Positions 31,233 through 42,776 of a stretch of 64,000 nucleotides of DNA are shown here, in pieces. The stretch's first letter is position 1, and each line of letters opens with the position of its first letter. Source of the DNA: Ichthyophis bannanicus (taxonomy: Eukaryota > Chordata > Amphibia > Gymnophiona > Ichthyophiidae); contig CM066039.1 in the NCBI GenBank assembly GCA_033557465.1, positions 397,439,440 to 397,503,439 on the forward strand, in the 5' to 3' direction. The notes under the pieces are model-generated. The model searched no databases. It saw only the letters and a list, made by a program, of their open reading frames with translations, and had not been told where the DNA came from. The position numbers and the translations under genes are program-made.

Positions 31233-31576
31233 CAGCGCCATACCTAGCCCCATGCGAGCAGTGTGGCTGCACAGGGCACAAAGACAAAGGGGTGCACTTG
31301 AGGCTGCCGGCCTTGACTCCGCTGCCGCTTTTCATGTTTCCTTGGCAGCAGCAGAGCGGACATCCAATTCCCAAAAAAAATGTGTGGGTCTTTCTGACTG
31401 TGCTTGGATGCAGGTCTGATCCCTCCCTCCTCTGACATATGCTCGCGTCAGAGGAGGGAGGGATCAGACCAGCATGCAAGTACGGAGTCTGAGAGACATG
31501 TATGTTTGTTTGTTTTTTTAATTGGACATCCGCTCTGCTGCTGTACTATCACTGCCGTCGCCAAAGAACCTCAAAA

Positions 31577-32232
31577 AGCAGTGGCAGGGCAAGGGCAGGC
31601 AGCACAGGGAGCCAGCTGGACATAGAGGTGTGGGTAAGGCAAGGACAGGCAGCACAGGGAGCCAGCTGGACATAGAGGTGTGGGTAAGGCAAGGGCAGGC
31701 AGCACAGGGAGCCAGTTGGACATAGAGGTGTAGGTAAGGCAAGGGCAGGCAGCATGGGGAGCCGGCTGGACATGGCGGTATGGGGTAAGGCAAGGGCAGG
31801 CAGCTCAGGAAGCCAGCTGGACATGGAGGTGTGCAGTAAGGCAAGGGCAGGCAGCACGGGGAACCGGCTTGACATGGAGATGTGGGGTAAGGCAAGGGCA
31901 GTCAGCACGGGGAGCCGGCTGGACATGGAGGTGTGGGGTAAGGCAAGGGCAGGCAGCACGGGGAGCCAGCTGGACATAGAGGTGTGGGTAAGGCAAGGGC
32001 AGGCAGCACAGGGAGCCAGCTGGACATGGAGGTGTGGGGCAAAGCAAGGGCAGGCAGCATGGGGAGCCGGCTGGACATGGCGGTAAGGGGTAAGGCAAGG
32101 GCAGGCAGCTCAGGAAGCCAGCTGGACATGGAGGTGTGGAGTAAGGCAAGGGCAGGCAGCACGGGGAACCGGCTGGACATGGAGGTGTGGGGTAAGGCAA
32201 GGGCAGGCAGCACGGGGAGCCGGCTGGACATG
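31577..32232 (+). repeat. 51-bp minisatellite, first block
   Basis: About 13 units of aaggcaagggcaggcagcac plus ggggagccagctggacatgg and aggtgtggggt. The 51-bp unit equals 17 codons, so frames stay open on both strands without being genes. It lies inside the hAT-like element. Confidence 0.95.
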
Positions 32233-32593
32233 TAAATTCCACCAATAAATTCCACCACCCACACATGACTAATGAATGTTTCACCCTGTAATTCATTGTA
32301 TATAACCTTTTGGTAAATAACCATTGTAAATAGTTTTGGCAGTTCCTCGCCTCACTACCTGTAAAAAGTTAGAAAATTCTGTTTAATATTATAATACAGA
32401 AGTATACAAAAGTATACAAAATGTAAATAGTTCCGACAGTTTACTACACTATTATCTGTAAAAAGTTAGAATTTTCCGTTCTATGTAATGTATACAGAAG
32501 TATACAAAATTGTTAACTTGTTCCATGTAAACCGCCCCTGATCTCTGGAAGGGGCGGTATAGAAGAAATAGTTAAATAAATAAATAAATAAAT
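32233..32593 (+). mobile_element. L2 3' end inserted in the minisatellite
   Basis: Ends with a hairpin whose 9-bp arms are perfect (accgcccct / aggggcggt, 32529-32557) and a TAAA tail. Its UTR holds a ~110-bp internal duplication ('ctgtaaaaagttaga' at 32359 and 32455; 'acagaagtatacaaaa' twice). It splits the 51-bp array. Confidence 0.85.
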
Positions 32594-32950
32594 AAGGCAA
32601 GGGCAGGAAGCACGGGGAGCCGGCTGGACATGGAGGTGTGGAGCAAGGCAAGGGCAGGCAGCACAGGGAGCCAGCTAGACATGGAGGTGTGGGGCAAAGC
32701 AAGGGCAGGCAGCACGGGGAGCCAGCTGGACATGGAGGTACGAGGTAAGGCAAGGGTAGAAGCACGGGGAGCTGGCTGGACATGGAGGTGTGGGGTAAGG
32801 CAAGGGCAGGCAGCATGGGGAGCCAGCTGGACATGGAGCTATGGGGTAAGGCAAAGGCAGGCAGCATGGGGAGCCGGCTGGACATAGATGTGTGGGGTAG
32901 GGCAAGGGCAGGCAGCATGGGGAGCTGGCTGGACATGGAGGTGTGTGGTT
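32594..32950 (+). repeat. 51-bp minisatellite, second block
   Basis: About seven units continuing the same array after the L2. Confidence 0.95.
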
Positions 32951-33055
32951 AGGCAAGATGCTGCGCATGGGGTAAATGGCAAACCTGTGATGGAGGAAAG
33001 GGGGTGCCAGATGTGCAAGTCACAAAGGGCACATTTATGGCTTGGTACAGCCCTG

Positions 33056-33063
33056 CTTAAGGC
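33056..33063. repeat. 8-bp target-site duplication, right
   Basis: CTTAAGGC, identical to 31225-31232. Confidence 0.85.
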
Positions 33064-33400
33064 TGCACAACCTGTTTCTTTAGTGTTGCTGGTTACCGAT
33101 CTGGATAATGCCGGGACAGTGCAGGCTCAGAACGTGGATGGACTCTTAAATTATCCATATGGTGGTGATGCCCTGAACCTTGAAGTGATTCAGACAATCC
33201 TTGCTGCCGGCTGCTCTATCCAGATGTTCAGCACTGGCTATTATCCGAATGCTGGCACTGAAGAAATGGTTCTTTTTAGCTGCATTGGCTGATGTTTTAA
33301 AAAAATGACAAACACCATGGTTCAGAATTGACCTATTTAGCAGCCACAGCACCAGTGAAGGACCTTAGCACACAGACTGCACCCGAGGAATTAGGACAAA
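33064..33400. other. No feature recognised
   Basis: A 134-codon open frame ends here (to 33292), but its first third is minisatellite and hAT end. The rest has no recognisable domain. Confidence 0.4.
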
Positions 33401-33402
33401 GC

Positions 33403-35935
33403 CACAGTGAAACGAGCACTGTGGCACTGACAGAGGGAGAGGGATTATCTCTGCTGCGCTCGCAGTCACTTCAGGAAGAGGAGACACCCTGCTATGGGAG
33501 GCACACCTTTTCCTGCAGCCACTCCTGTTCAGTCACATCACTCTCAGAAGAGATGCCCTGCTATGTGAGGCTCATGCTCTCCTGCAGTCTCTCCTGTGCA
33601 GTGACATCACTCTGAGAGGAGACGCGCTGCTATGTGAGGCACACGTTCTCCAGCAGCTGCTCCTGTGCAGTCACATCACTCTGAGAGGAGACGCCCTGCT
33701 ATGTGAAGCACATGCTCTCCTGCAGCAGCTCCTGTGCAGTCACATTACTCTGAGAGGAGACGCCCTGCTATGTGAGGTGCATGTCCTCTTGCAGCCACTC
33801 CTGTGCAGTCACATCACTCTGAAAGGAGACACCCTGCTATGTGAGGCAAATGCTCTCCTGCAGCTGCTCCTGTGTATTCATCACTCTGAGAGGAGATGCC
33901 CCGCTCTGTGAGCCACATGTTCTCCTGCAGCTGCTCCTGTGCATTCATCACTCTGAGAGGAGACGCCCTGCTATGTGAAGCACATGCTCTCCTGCAGCAG
34001 CTCCTGTGCAGTCACATCACTCTGAGAGGAGACGCCCTGCTATGTGAGGCGTACGTTCTCCTGCAGCCGCTGCTGTGCAGTCACATCACTCTGAGAGGAG
34101 ATGCTCAGTGAAATGAGCATTATGGCAATCACAGAGGGAGAGAGATTAACTCTGTTGCACTCGCAGTCACTTCAAGAAGAGGAGACGCCCTGCTATGGGA
34201 GGCACATGCTCTCCTGCAGCCGTTCCTGTGCAGTCATCACTCTGAGAGGAGACGCCCAGCTCTGTGAGGCACACGTTCTCCTGCAGCAGCTCCTGTACAG
34301 TCACTTCAGGAAGAGGAGACGCCCTACTATGTGAGGCATACGTTCTCCTGCAGCCACTCTTGTGCAGTCACATCACTCTGAAAGGAGGTGCCCTGCTATG
34401 TGAGGCACACACACTGCTGCAGCCACTCCTGTGCAGGCACATCACTCTGAGAGGAGATGCCCTGCTGTGTGAGGCAAACGTTCTCCAGCAGTCACTCCTA
34501 TGCAGTCACATCACTCTGAGAGGAGACACCCTGCTATGTGAGGCACAGGCTATCCTGCAGCCACTCCTGTGCAGTCATCACTCTGAGAGGAGATGCCCTG
34601 CTCTGTGAGACACATGTTCTCCTGCAGCTGCTCCTGTGCAGTCATCACTCTGAGAGGAGACGCCCTGCTATGTGAGGTGTATGTTCTCCTGCAGCCCCTG
34701 CTGTGCAGTCACATCACTCTGAGAGGAGTCGCTCAGTGAAACAAGCACTGTGGTAATGACAGAGGGAGAGAGATTATCTCTGCTGCATTTGCAGTCACTT
34801 CAGGAAGAGGAGACACCCTGCTATGGGAGGCACACGTTCTCCTGCAGCTGCTCCTGTGCAGTCACATCACTCTGAGAGAAGACGCCCTGCTATGTGAGGT
34901 ACATGCTCTCCTGCAGCCGCTCCTGTGCAGTCACATCACTCTGAGAGGAGACACCCTGCTATGTGAGGCGCATGTTCTCCTGTAGCCACTCCTGTGCAGT
35001 CACATCACTCTGAGAGGAGACACCCTGCTATGTGAGGCACACGTTCTCCTGCAGCCGCTCCTGTGCAGTCACTTCAGGAAGAGGAGACGCCCTATTATGT
35101 GAGGCACACATTCTCCTGCAGCCGCTCCTGTGCAGTCACATCACTTTGAGAGGAAATGCCCTGCTATGTGAGGCACACGTTCTCCTGCAGCCGCTCCTGT
35201 GCAGTCACATCACTCTGAGAGGAGACGCCCTGCTATGTGAGGCATATGTTCTCCTGCAGCCACTGCTGTGCAGTCACATCACTCTGAGAGGAGACACTCA
35301 GTGAAACGAGCACAGTGGTAATGACAGAGGAAGAGAGATTATCTCTATTGCACTCGCAGTCACTTCAGGAAGAGGAGACGCCCTGCTATTGGAGGCACAC
35401 GTTCTCCTGCAGCCGCTTCTGTGCAGTCACATCACTCTGAGAGAAGACGCCTTGCTATGTGAGGCACATGCTCTCCTGCAGCCGTTCCTGTGCAGTCATC
35501 ACTCTGAGAGGAGACACCCTGCTCTGTGAGGCACACGTTCTCCTGCAGCCGCTCCTGTGCAGTCACATCACTCTGAGAGGAGAAGCCCTGCTCTGTGAGG
35601 CACACGTTCTCCTGCAGCCGCTCCTGTGCAGTCACATCACTTTGAGAGGAGACGCCCTGCTATGTGAGGCACACGTTCTCCTGAAGCCGCTCCTGTGCAG
35701 TCACATCACTTTGAGAGGAGATGCCCTGCTATGTGAGGCACACGTTTTCCTGCAGCCGCTCCTGTGCAGTCACATCACTCTGAGAGAAGAAGCCCTGCTC
35801 TGTGAGGCACACGTTCTCCTGCAGCCGCTCCTGTGCAGTCACATCACTCTGAGAGGAGACATCCTGTTATGTGAGTCACATAGCATGCTGCAGCCGCTCC
35901 TGTGCAGTCACATCACTCTGAGAGGAGATTGTCAC
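33403..35935 (+). repeat. 69-bp minisatellite with higher-order spacing
   Basis: Basic unit ctctgagaggagacgccctg plus ctatgtgaggcacacgttct and cctgcagccgctcctgtgca and gtcacatca, 69 bp (23 codons). A distinct ~90-bp module starting 'gtgaaacgagcactgtgg' recurs at 33405, 34109, 34736 and 35302, so the array has higher-order periods of about 570-700 bp. Stop-free frames on + are a by-product of the 3n length. Confidence 0.95.
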
Positions 35936-36010
35936 TTATTTATTTATATTTCATTTTTAGAACACCTGGTCTTAAGACAACACAAGGCAGTTTAGAATCA
36001 TAAACATAAA
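35936..36010 (-). mobile_element. Short L2-like 3' end
   Basis: 'cacttatttatttatatttc' then sequence resembling a decayed minus-strand LINE tail. It terminates the minisatellite on its right side. Confidence 0.35.
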
Positions 36011-36029
36011 GAAAAAGGGGTGCCGATTT

Positions 36030-36370
36030 TCAAAATGGCCAGTTTTCAAACACCGTGGCAGTGAGCCATGGCTCTTGAATATTGGCAGTATGGTCAGCAA
36101 AAGTGTCCAGATAGGAGCTAGCAACGAATATCCAGGCTAAGCAGTGCTAACCAGGTATATGGGGACCTAACCTGGTCAGTGGCATTATCCAATCACAGAT
36201 TTTCAAGTGGCCGGATATATGATGACTGAAAATTCTATTAACCGAATAAAGTGCTGACATCACCCTCGCCCTGCCCACAAACTGGAAAGTGTCACTGAAT
36301 AGCGCAGTGAGAACTCTTAACTGGCCAGCTTCCCATTGGCTGGCTAGCTGACTGAAGGCTTTAAATATCT
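36030..36370. repeat. Interspersed 'GATATTCAG' repeat family copy
   Basis: 'acgaatatccaggctaagca', 'caagtggccggatatatg' and 'acctggtcagtggcatt' align in order with the 29.4 kb copy. Confidence 0.5.
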
Positions 36371-37794
36371 GCCCCAAGTTATGAAGTCTTGATTACTTTA
36401 TGCAATTATTGACCTGAACCTATCTGGTTAGATTTTTAGCTGAATTATCAAGGAAATCTAGCTAATCAAAATTTCACTGATAGGGCCATTGCTATCTATT
36501 AGGCGAACTAAATAGTTGCATAGTGCGGCGTGGTTTGTGGATGAACCATTGCTGCTGCTGTCAGCCCTCTCCAGGACATTCAGCTTATCCAAAACCTCCA
36601 GCACTGCGTTACTGTGGTTGCTGCTCATGACCAGCTGCTTCCGCCCCTTTCGAAGAAGAAGTGTCCCCATGTAAACAGGAAGTTGGTGTCAGAGGAAGTG
36701 GAAGCAGCTGGTCAAAGTGACACAGCATTGGAGGCCTCCTGTCCTGGAGAGGAGCGGTAGTGGGGGCAGGAGAAAGAGCAGGGGGACGGTAGGATGAGGG
36801 TTTACCTAGGGTGCCCACCCAGTCCACCAACTACATGTGGCTGGGAAGCCTTGACCCCCTTAATTATAGTACTGTGAGACTATTACTAGGGGTCAGCAGC
36901 ACCAAGTGGGGATCACTCTTGCCCCCATCACTCCCAGAACCTGTGGACTTAATTGGGGTCCCAGAGGAAAGAGGGGCAAAGCAGGCCGTGCCAAGCATCC
37001 ATACCCTCGTTGATGAAGTAGCAGGACTTCGAGGGCAACTAGATGTGGCACTGTATTACCCATTTCATGGTATCGGGTCCACTGGGCACTAGGAAGTGGA
37101 GGTTCTCCCAGGGGAAAGGTCCAGGGGGCTTCGCATTCGCACCACCCAGCCATTTAATTCTGGCAGATCAGGGCACTTAAACATTTTTTTATGCTTTGGC
37201 ACAGTCTGGAATGAGTGAAGTTCTTTAAAGTGGGAACACATGAGCTTTAGCCAAGGATGTAAATGAGCCAAGAGCTCTTTGGAATCTGTTAGCTAAATTT
37301 TGTGGAATCACTACTAATCTGAAAACATTTTTGCAGGTTAGTACATAGGCCCATAGATGTGCTTCATGGAGACTAAAGACCAGGTTGGTGGAATGAATCT
37401 CATCTTGACTGATTTCCACTGTTAATAGTTTCTTTCATCTGGGAAGAACAATTTTAAAAGACATTTTCCAGAAAAATAGGGTTACCAGATTTTTTTGCAG
37501 GTGAATCTGGAACACTTATCTGAAGTGTGTGAGTGGGGGGTGGGAAGGAAGGGACACTTTAAATTCAGGTTTGAACAACAAGGCGTGAAAGAGGGAAAAA
37601 GAGTCATTACCTTGCTCCCCTCACCCATCCCGCGGTGCCGGAATCAGGGACATAGGCATGAGCAAAGCACTATGGAGAAATGAGACCAGGTATATACACA
37701 CAGTAAAAGCACAGTTTACATGTTGCTGTGCTCACTGTATTTCGAAAAGACGGATGTTTCCAATCCTGCACACCTCTGCCCGGGACAAGCACCA
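36371..37794. other. No feature recognised
   Basis: No supported coding. Near 37480, 'agggttaccagatttttttg' resembles words at 28937 and 24430, possibly an old interspersed repeat. Confidence 0.4.
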
Positions 37795-37925
37795 TGGAAG
37801 CCATCTGCCTCCTTGGGAACCTGCCAGGTACTTGTGACCTGGATTGGCCACTGACTGGGCTTGATGGAGCTTGGTCTGACCCAGTATGGCATTTCTTAGG
37901 TTCTTATGTTATATTCTTATCACCG
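37795..37925 (+). mobile_element. CR1 3' UTR fragment
   Basis: 'acttgtgacctggattggcc', 'gggcttgatggagcttggtc', 'gacccagtatggcatttctt', then degenerate 'aggttcttatgtt' octamers. About 130 bp, no coding. Confidence 0.85.
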
Positions 37926-38172
37926 TTTCTCACCCAAACAAGAATCCTCACTCACATACCATTCCTATTTATTTATTTTTCTTCTATACCGCGCTATTCA
38001 CATCAGTGCGGTGTACATCGAACAAAACCATATACATTGCAGGCTTGCTGCAATGCATTCACAGTTGAACAGGGAATATAACTTGGATACATATGGGGTA
38101 ATTATCTACAGTTATATACATTGTTGAGTATCTACAGTTATTTACATTGTTGAGTATCTCTCCCTATAGAAC

Positions 38173-41100
38173 CTACACCGAGTAGTATTTTGTGAATAAA
38201 TAGTGCTTCAGATCCTTCCTGAATTGGGTTAGGTTGGTGAGGGCCCTCATGTCTGAGGGTAGGGCATTCCAAGCTCTGGGGGCGTAGATGCTAAAGGCTC
38301 TATTAGATGTTGCCTTTGTGCATCTCGTTTCTTTCGGGACTGTGAGGGTGTTCATCGCTATGGATCTTCTGAGTCTATTGGGGGGTGAGGTGTGTATTAG
38401 CTCTGTGATGGATGTAGGGGGATGATTGTTCAGGGCTTTGAAGGTCATAATTAGGATCTTGTATCGGGTTCTGGCTTGTATTGGCAACCAATGGAGCCTT
38501 TTTAGGATTGGTGTGATGTGGTCCATCCTTGACATTCCTTCTAGCACTCTGGCTGCTGTATTCATTGCCAGTTGGAAAGGGTTTAACATTGCTTGTGGGA
38601 GCCCATATAGGATTGCGTTTGCAAAATCGAAGTGTGGCATCACCAGGGCTTGATAGGTTGTTCTGAAATCAGTGGTATCAAGTAATGGTCGTAGGTGTCG
38701 GAGTGTCTGTATTTTATGGTATATCGTTTTTACTGTGTTTTTTATGTGTGTTTTCATGTCCAGCCGTTGATCTAGGGTGATGCCTAGGTATCGAATAGTG
38801 GATTTAGCTGTCAGCTCTGTATTTTTTTACTTTTAGTGTGGGTGGGGGCGTGAAATCCTGGTTCCTCGTGATGAATAGTACATCCGTCTTGCTGTGATTG
38901 ATTCGTAAGTTCTGAGTGAGGAGCCAATCCGCAACTGCGTCAAAACAGTCTGCTAGTGGGGTAAAATCAGGTTGGTCCATTGCAAAAGGCATGTATAGGA
39001 GAATATCATCTGCATATGCCAGGCAGGCGACGTTGAAAGATCGGACCAAGTCGCGGATGGGCTGCATGTAAATGTTAAACATTAATGCAGATAGCGAGGA
39101 GCCTTGTGGTACTCCCTGTTTTTGTAGGAACGGATCTGATGTTGTGATGCCGGTCCTCACTTGTTGCCATCTGTTGGACAGGTAGAATTTACACCAGCTC
39201 AATGCTGTGCCCTGAATTCCTTTTTCTTCAAGATGTTCGATAAGTATTTGATGACTTACAGAGTCAAACGCTGCTGCAATGTCCATGAATATAAGGACAA
39301 AACCTTGACGGATGTTATCTATTCCTGAGATTATGGAATTGAAAAGGGTGGTAAGGAGAGTTTCCATGCCGTGTGCTTCCCTGAAGCCATGCTGGGATGG
39401 GTCCAGGGGGGCTTCGGTATCAATATGTTGTTGGATTTGGCGTTGGACCACTTTTTTGATTATTTTGGCTAACAGTGGGATGCTAGATATCGGTCTGTAG
39501 GATTCGACTTTTAGAGGGTCTAGTTTGTTATTCTTCAGTAGCGGTCTGATGGAGGTATGTTTTAAGCTTTGTGGGAAGGATCCCGTTGTGAATGATTGGT
39601 CTAGGATTTTATTTAGGAAGTGGCTTAGCTCACAACGAAGTTCCCTTATCCAGGCCACTGGACAGGGATCGTTTGGTGCAGTGGTAGCATTGATGGAGGT
39701 GATGGTATCTTCAATCTCTTTTGCCGATATGGTGTTGAATTTGGCCAGTGGGGATGGGTGTGGTGGCTTGGGTAGTGGGGTGTGGCTGGTGGGGCTGGGA
39801 TTTTTGACTGTCTGAATCATTTTTGATTGTAGGTAGTCAGCATAAGCCTGCAGATGTATTATGGGTGTTTGTTCCGGGGCTGGCTCTCGTGCTAATGTTT
39901 TTACTATATTGAATAAGTCGCGATGCTTGTTTATTGATCGTTTCAGTAGGTCTGTGTGGAACTGCTTTCTTCTGTTCGCTATTTCTTGACGATGCTTTTT
40001 TAGGTGTGAGTTGTATGCAGTATGAGCTTCGGTGGATCGGGATTGACGCCAACGTCTCTCGAGCTTGCGCAGGTGGAGGAGTGATGCCCGTAGTTCCTTT
40101 GAGTACCATGCTACGTGTTATCGACTCCTAGTCTTTCTGTTCGTATCTGGGAGTTGTGAGCTAGATTTGAGGGTGTTGTCCCAGGTATTAATCAGATCTT
40201 CTAGATTAGGATCTGTGTTGTTTAGGATTGGAAGGACCTTCGTTAGAATATCTTCTTTGTCAAAGGGTCGGAATCTTCTCGCTGGTGGTTTGGGAGGGAT
40301 GGTGTTGGTGCTCTGATCGTTAAGGAGGGTGGGTAGTTGGAATCTGATCAAGCTGTGATCAGACCAGGGTACTGCCGTTATGGATGTTGCGAAATCATGG
40401 TCTGATTCTGTGATCGCTTGTGGGGCGAAGATCAAGTCCAATGTGTTTCCCTTTACGTGAGTGGGTACTTTGACTATCTGGCTGTATCCCAGGTCCTCAA
40501 GTGCTTCAAGAAAGGCTGTGGTTTGGGTGTCTTGTAGAGTAGGGAGGTTGAAGTCACCTAATAGCCAGTTTGATGATCGTGGCTTATATGTGTTGCAGGC
40601 GAGGTCAATTATTGTTGACAGGTCCTCTGGTGAGACTGTCGGTGCTCTGTAGACTAGGTTGATTGTGCAGGTGTTCTTTGTCATGGAGATCGTGTTAAGG
40701 TGGGTTGTGCTGGTGGTGTTGCTCAGCTGGAATTGTAGTTCACTTTTCACGAGGATGAGTGCTCCACCTCCTCTTTGGTTGGCTCTATGGCAAGTGTGGA
40801 GTGAGAACTTGGGGGGTAGCATCTGGTTGAGAATGAAGTTGTCGCAGTCTGATAGCCAAGTCTCTGTGATCATCAGGATGTCAAGGTCATGGTGGGTTAT
40901 AAGGTCGGTGATCGCTGGCCATTTTGTGCGGATTGATCTGGCATTGATGAGGGCACATTTCAGTGGACGTTGTTGCTGGTGTTTCTTGATATGGGACTTT
41001 TTGGTAAGATGAAGGGCAAGGTGCAGCAGGTGGGGATGATGTGTGCGGTTGGTTTCCGTTGAAGATGTGAGAGTCTTCTCTGTCCATCCCTTAAAGTTGC

Positions 41101-41320
41101 TCCGGAGTATTGGTATAGGGTTGGGGCCTAGGTTAAAGGCGTTTGAACAGTTGGGCAGCACAGTGATGAGGTAGATACTGGCTATTGCTATGATTGTGTG
41201 CATCTTTCTGGTGCTCCTCGTGTGTCTAGGGTAGGGAGTGATATCTGTTGGAGAGGGCAGTGCTCTAGCTGGGCCTGCTACCGCTGTGTCTTTTATCTCA
41301 GGTGCTGTTATCTCAGTCAA
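38173..41320 (-). pseudogene. L2 ORF2: AP-like endonuclease and reverse transcriptase
   Basis: Endonuclease (40118-41320): 'INARSIRTKWPAITDL', 'DILMITETWLSD', 'GGGALILVKS', 'NLVYRAPT', 'WLLGDFNLPT', 'KGNTLDLIFAP' and 'PWSDHSLIRF' hold the catalytic Glu, GDFN and SDH. After a linker (39837-40109) the RT (38804-39820) shows 'VESYRPISSIPLLAKII', 'VLIFMDIAAAFDSVSHQ', 'GVPQGSSLSALMFNIY' and 'LAYADDILLYM', so the catalytic Asp residues are kept. The C-terminus (38173-38757) has 'HITPILKRLHWLPIQAR' and 'AWNALPSDMRALTNLTQFRK'. Three frame changes split it. In life it nicks target DNA and reverse-transcribes its RNA there. Confidence 0.9.
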
Positions 41321-41982
41321 TCTTGTACTCTGGCTAGGGTCGTGCTCTGTCCGAGTGGTAGGCGCGTTGTATGTTCCTGATGTATGTAGTTAATCTAGGC
41401 CCACTGTTTGTTGTGGTTGAATGCAGTTAGGCAGATATGTTTAGTGGCATTGGTTCATGCACTTATATAGGCAAATTCACTGGAGTGATTATCGAACTAC
41501 AGGAAATTAGGTAGTTATTCTATCTGGTTGGGCTATGCAAGCAGCTATCTGATATTCTTCTTGGTATGGTTATACCTCAGTAATCTGCAAAAAGCTAGAC
41601 AGGTACTCTGTCTGGTAAGACTAGGTAGGTAAGATATTGGTATGGATACAGGCAATTCGGCAAGTCCTCTATAAGGTTAGGTGGAACAATATGCAATATA
41701 TCTGGGGCACTGCTTAATTTGCTCCTTGTATGCGTGTAATTTATGTGCTCTGTAGATTCGTTGGTATTGTCTTAGTGTCTTACACTCATTAGGTCAAAGG
41801 TATATGGTATTGTACTTGTGTTTTGTTCGTTAGTCACTTCAGGCTCAGTTATGTTCTCTCGTTGATCCTTTCTCCTAGTATGTGGCCTCCGAAATGGCCT
41901 CCGCCTAAGGGCCACGCCAAAGGGCCCTCTGACGAGGCCCTCAGGCGCGGGCTCGCCAGGCGCGGGTGCACCTGGTGGCGCC

Positions 41983-42776
41983 TTTTAAATGGAGGCTGCT
42001 GTTCCCCGATTGGGCTGCTGGTGGTGGCGGCGGGAAGCGCTGGTCAGAGGTGGCCCTGGCTGCTCGATCCCGGATGGGGAGAGCTGCCACAGGGCTGCTG
42101 ATGGCCGAGTGTGTGGTCCCGATGGCTCGATATCCTGATGGCGCCTTTTAAATGGAGGCTGCTGTTCCCTGATTGGGCTGCTGGCAGTGGCGGCAGGAAG
42201 CGCTGGTCAGAGGTGTCCTTGGCTGCTTGATCCCGGATGGGGAGAGCTGCCGCAAGGCTGCTGATAGCCGCGAGTGTGGTCCCGATGGCTCGATGTCCTG
42301 ATGGCGCCTTTTAAATGGAGGCTGCTGTTCCCCGATTGGGCTGCTGGTGGTGGCGGCGGGAAGCGCTGGTCAGAGGTGGCCCTGGCTGCTCGATCCCGGA
42401 TGGGGAGAGCTGCCGCAGGGCTGATGATGACCGCGTGTGTGGTCCCGATGGCTCGATGTCCTCATGGCACCTTTTAAATGGAGGCTGCTGTTCCCCGATT
42501 GGGCTGCTGGCGATGGCGGCGGGAAGCGCTGGTCAGAGGTGGCCCTAGCTGCTCGATCCCAGACGGGGAGAGCTGCCGCAGGGCTGCTGATGGCCGCATG
42601 TGTGGTCCCGATGGCTCAGTGTCCTGATGGTGCCTTTTAAATGGAGGCTGCTGTTCCCCGATTGGGCTGCTGGCAGTGGTGGCGGGAAGCGCTGGTCAGA
42701 GGTGGCCCTGGCTGCTCGATCCCGGATGGGGAGAGCTGCCGCAGGGCTGCTGATGGCCGCGTGTGTGGTCACGATG
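41983..42776 (-). promoter_or_regulatory. Tandem 163-bp monomers, putative LINE promoter array
   Basis: The word ttttaaatggaggctgctgt starts at 41983, 42146, 42309, 42472 and 42635, exactly 163 bp apart each time. The monomers are GC- and CpG-rich in a moderate-GC window. On the minus strand each offers ATTTAAAAGG, a TATA-like box facing the ORF2 downstream. Position, orientation and composition fit a 5' UTR monomer promoter. Function is inferred. Partial units flank both ends. Confidence 0.7.

Larger units (their letters stand above)
31233..33055. mobile_element. hAT-like non-autonomous element containing a minisatellite
   Basis: Terminal inverted repeats begin CAGCGCCATACC (left) and CAGGGCTGTACC (right end, reversed), with a perfect 8-bp TSD CTTAAGGC. 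CAG-type ends plus 8-bp TSDs are hAT-superfamily hallmarks. The interior has a 24-bp perfect hairpin (31413-31436 / 31447-31470). A 342-bp relative lies at 51260-51601. The 1.8-kb size here comes from a 51-bp minisatellite (31577-32232 and 32594-32950) and an L2 inserted into it. No transposase is encoded. Confidence 0.85.
37966..42776 (-). mobile_element. Near-full-length L2-clade LINE with 5' tandem monomers
   Basis: Minus strand. The 3' end at 37966 has (TAAA)n and the hairpin ('accgcgctatt' / 'agtgcggtg'). ORF2 spans 38173-41320 with endonuclease and reverse transcriptase. A 5' leader of about 560 bp follows (41321-41880), then GC-rich tandem 163-bp monomers to 42776. No separate ORF1 was recognised in the leader. 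Monomeric 5' UTR promoters are well known in mouse L1; here the same layout sits on an L2-like LINE. Copy edges and a TSD were not established. Confidence 0.8.

Noticed and set aside
30160..31479. Repeat protein of up to 236 codons ('TERAGQWHLHRESW' repeats)
   Set aside because: A by-product of a stop-free 28-bp minisatellite, open in several minus-strand phases. The N-terminal part is hAT-like DNA.
31549..32968. Proline/leucine-rich or Gly/Ser-rich repeat proteins in the 51-bp array
   Set aside because: The 51-bp unit is a multiple of 3, so frames stay open on both strands. The array lies inside a transposon and is split by an L2.
33896..35995. Leucine-rich repeat-like frames ('LLCSHITLRGDALLCEAHVL')
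   Set aside because: The 69-bp minisatellite read in frame. The apparent periodicity is 23 residues, and the spacing does not fit an LRR fold.
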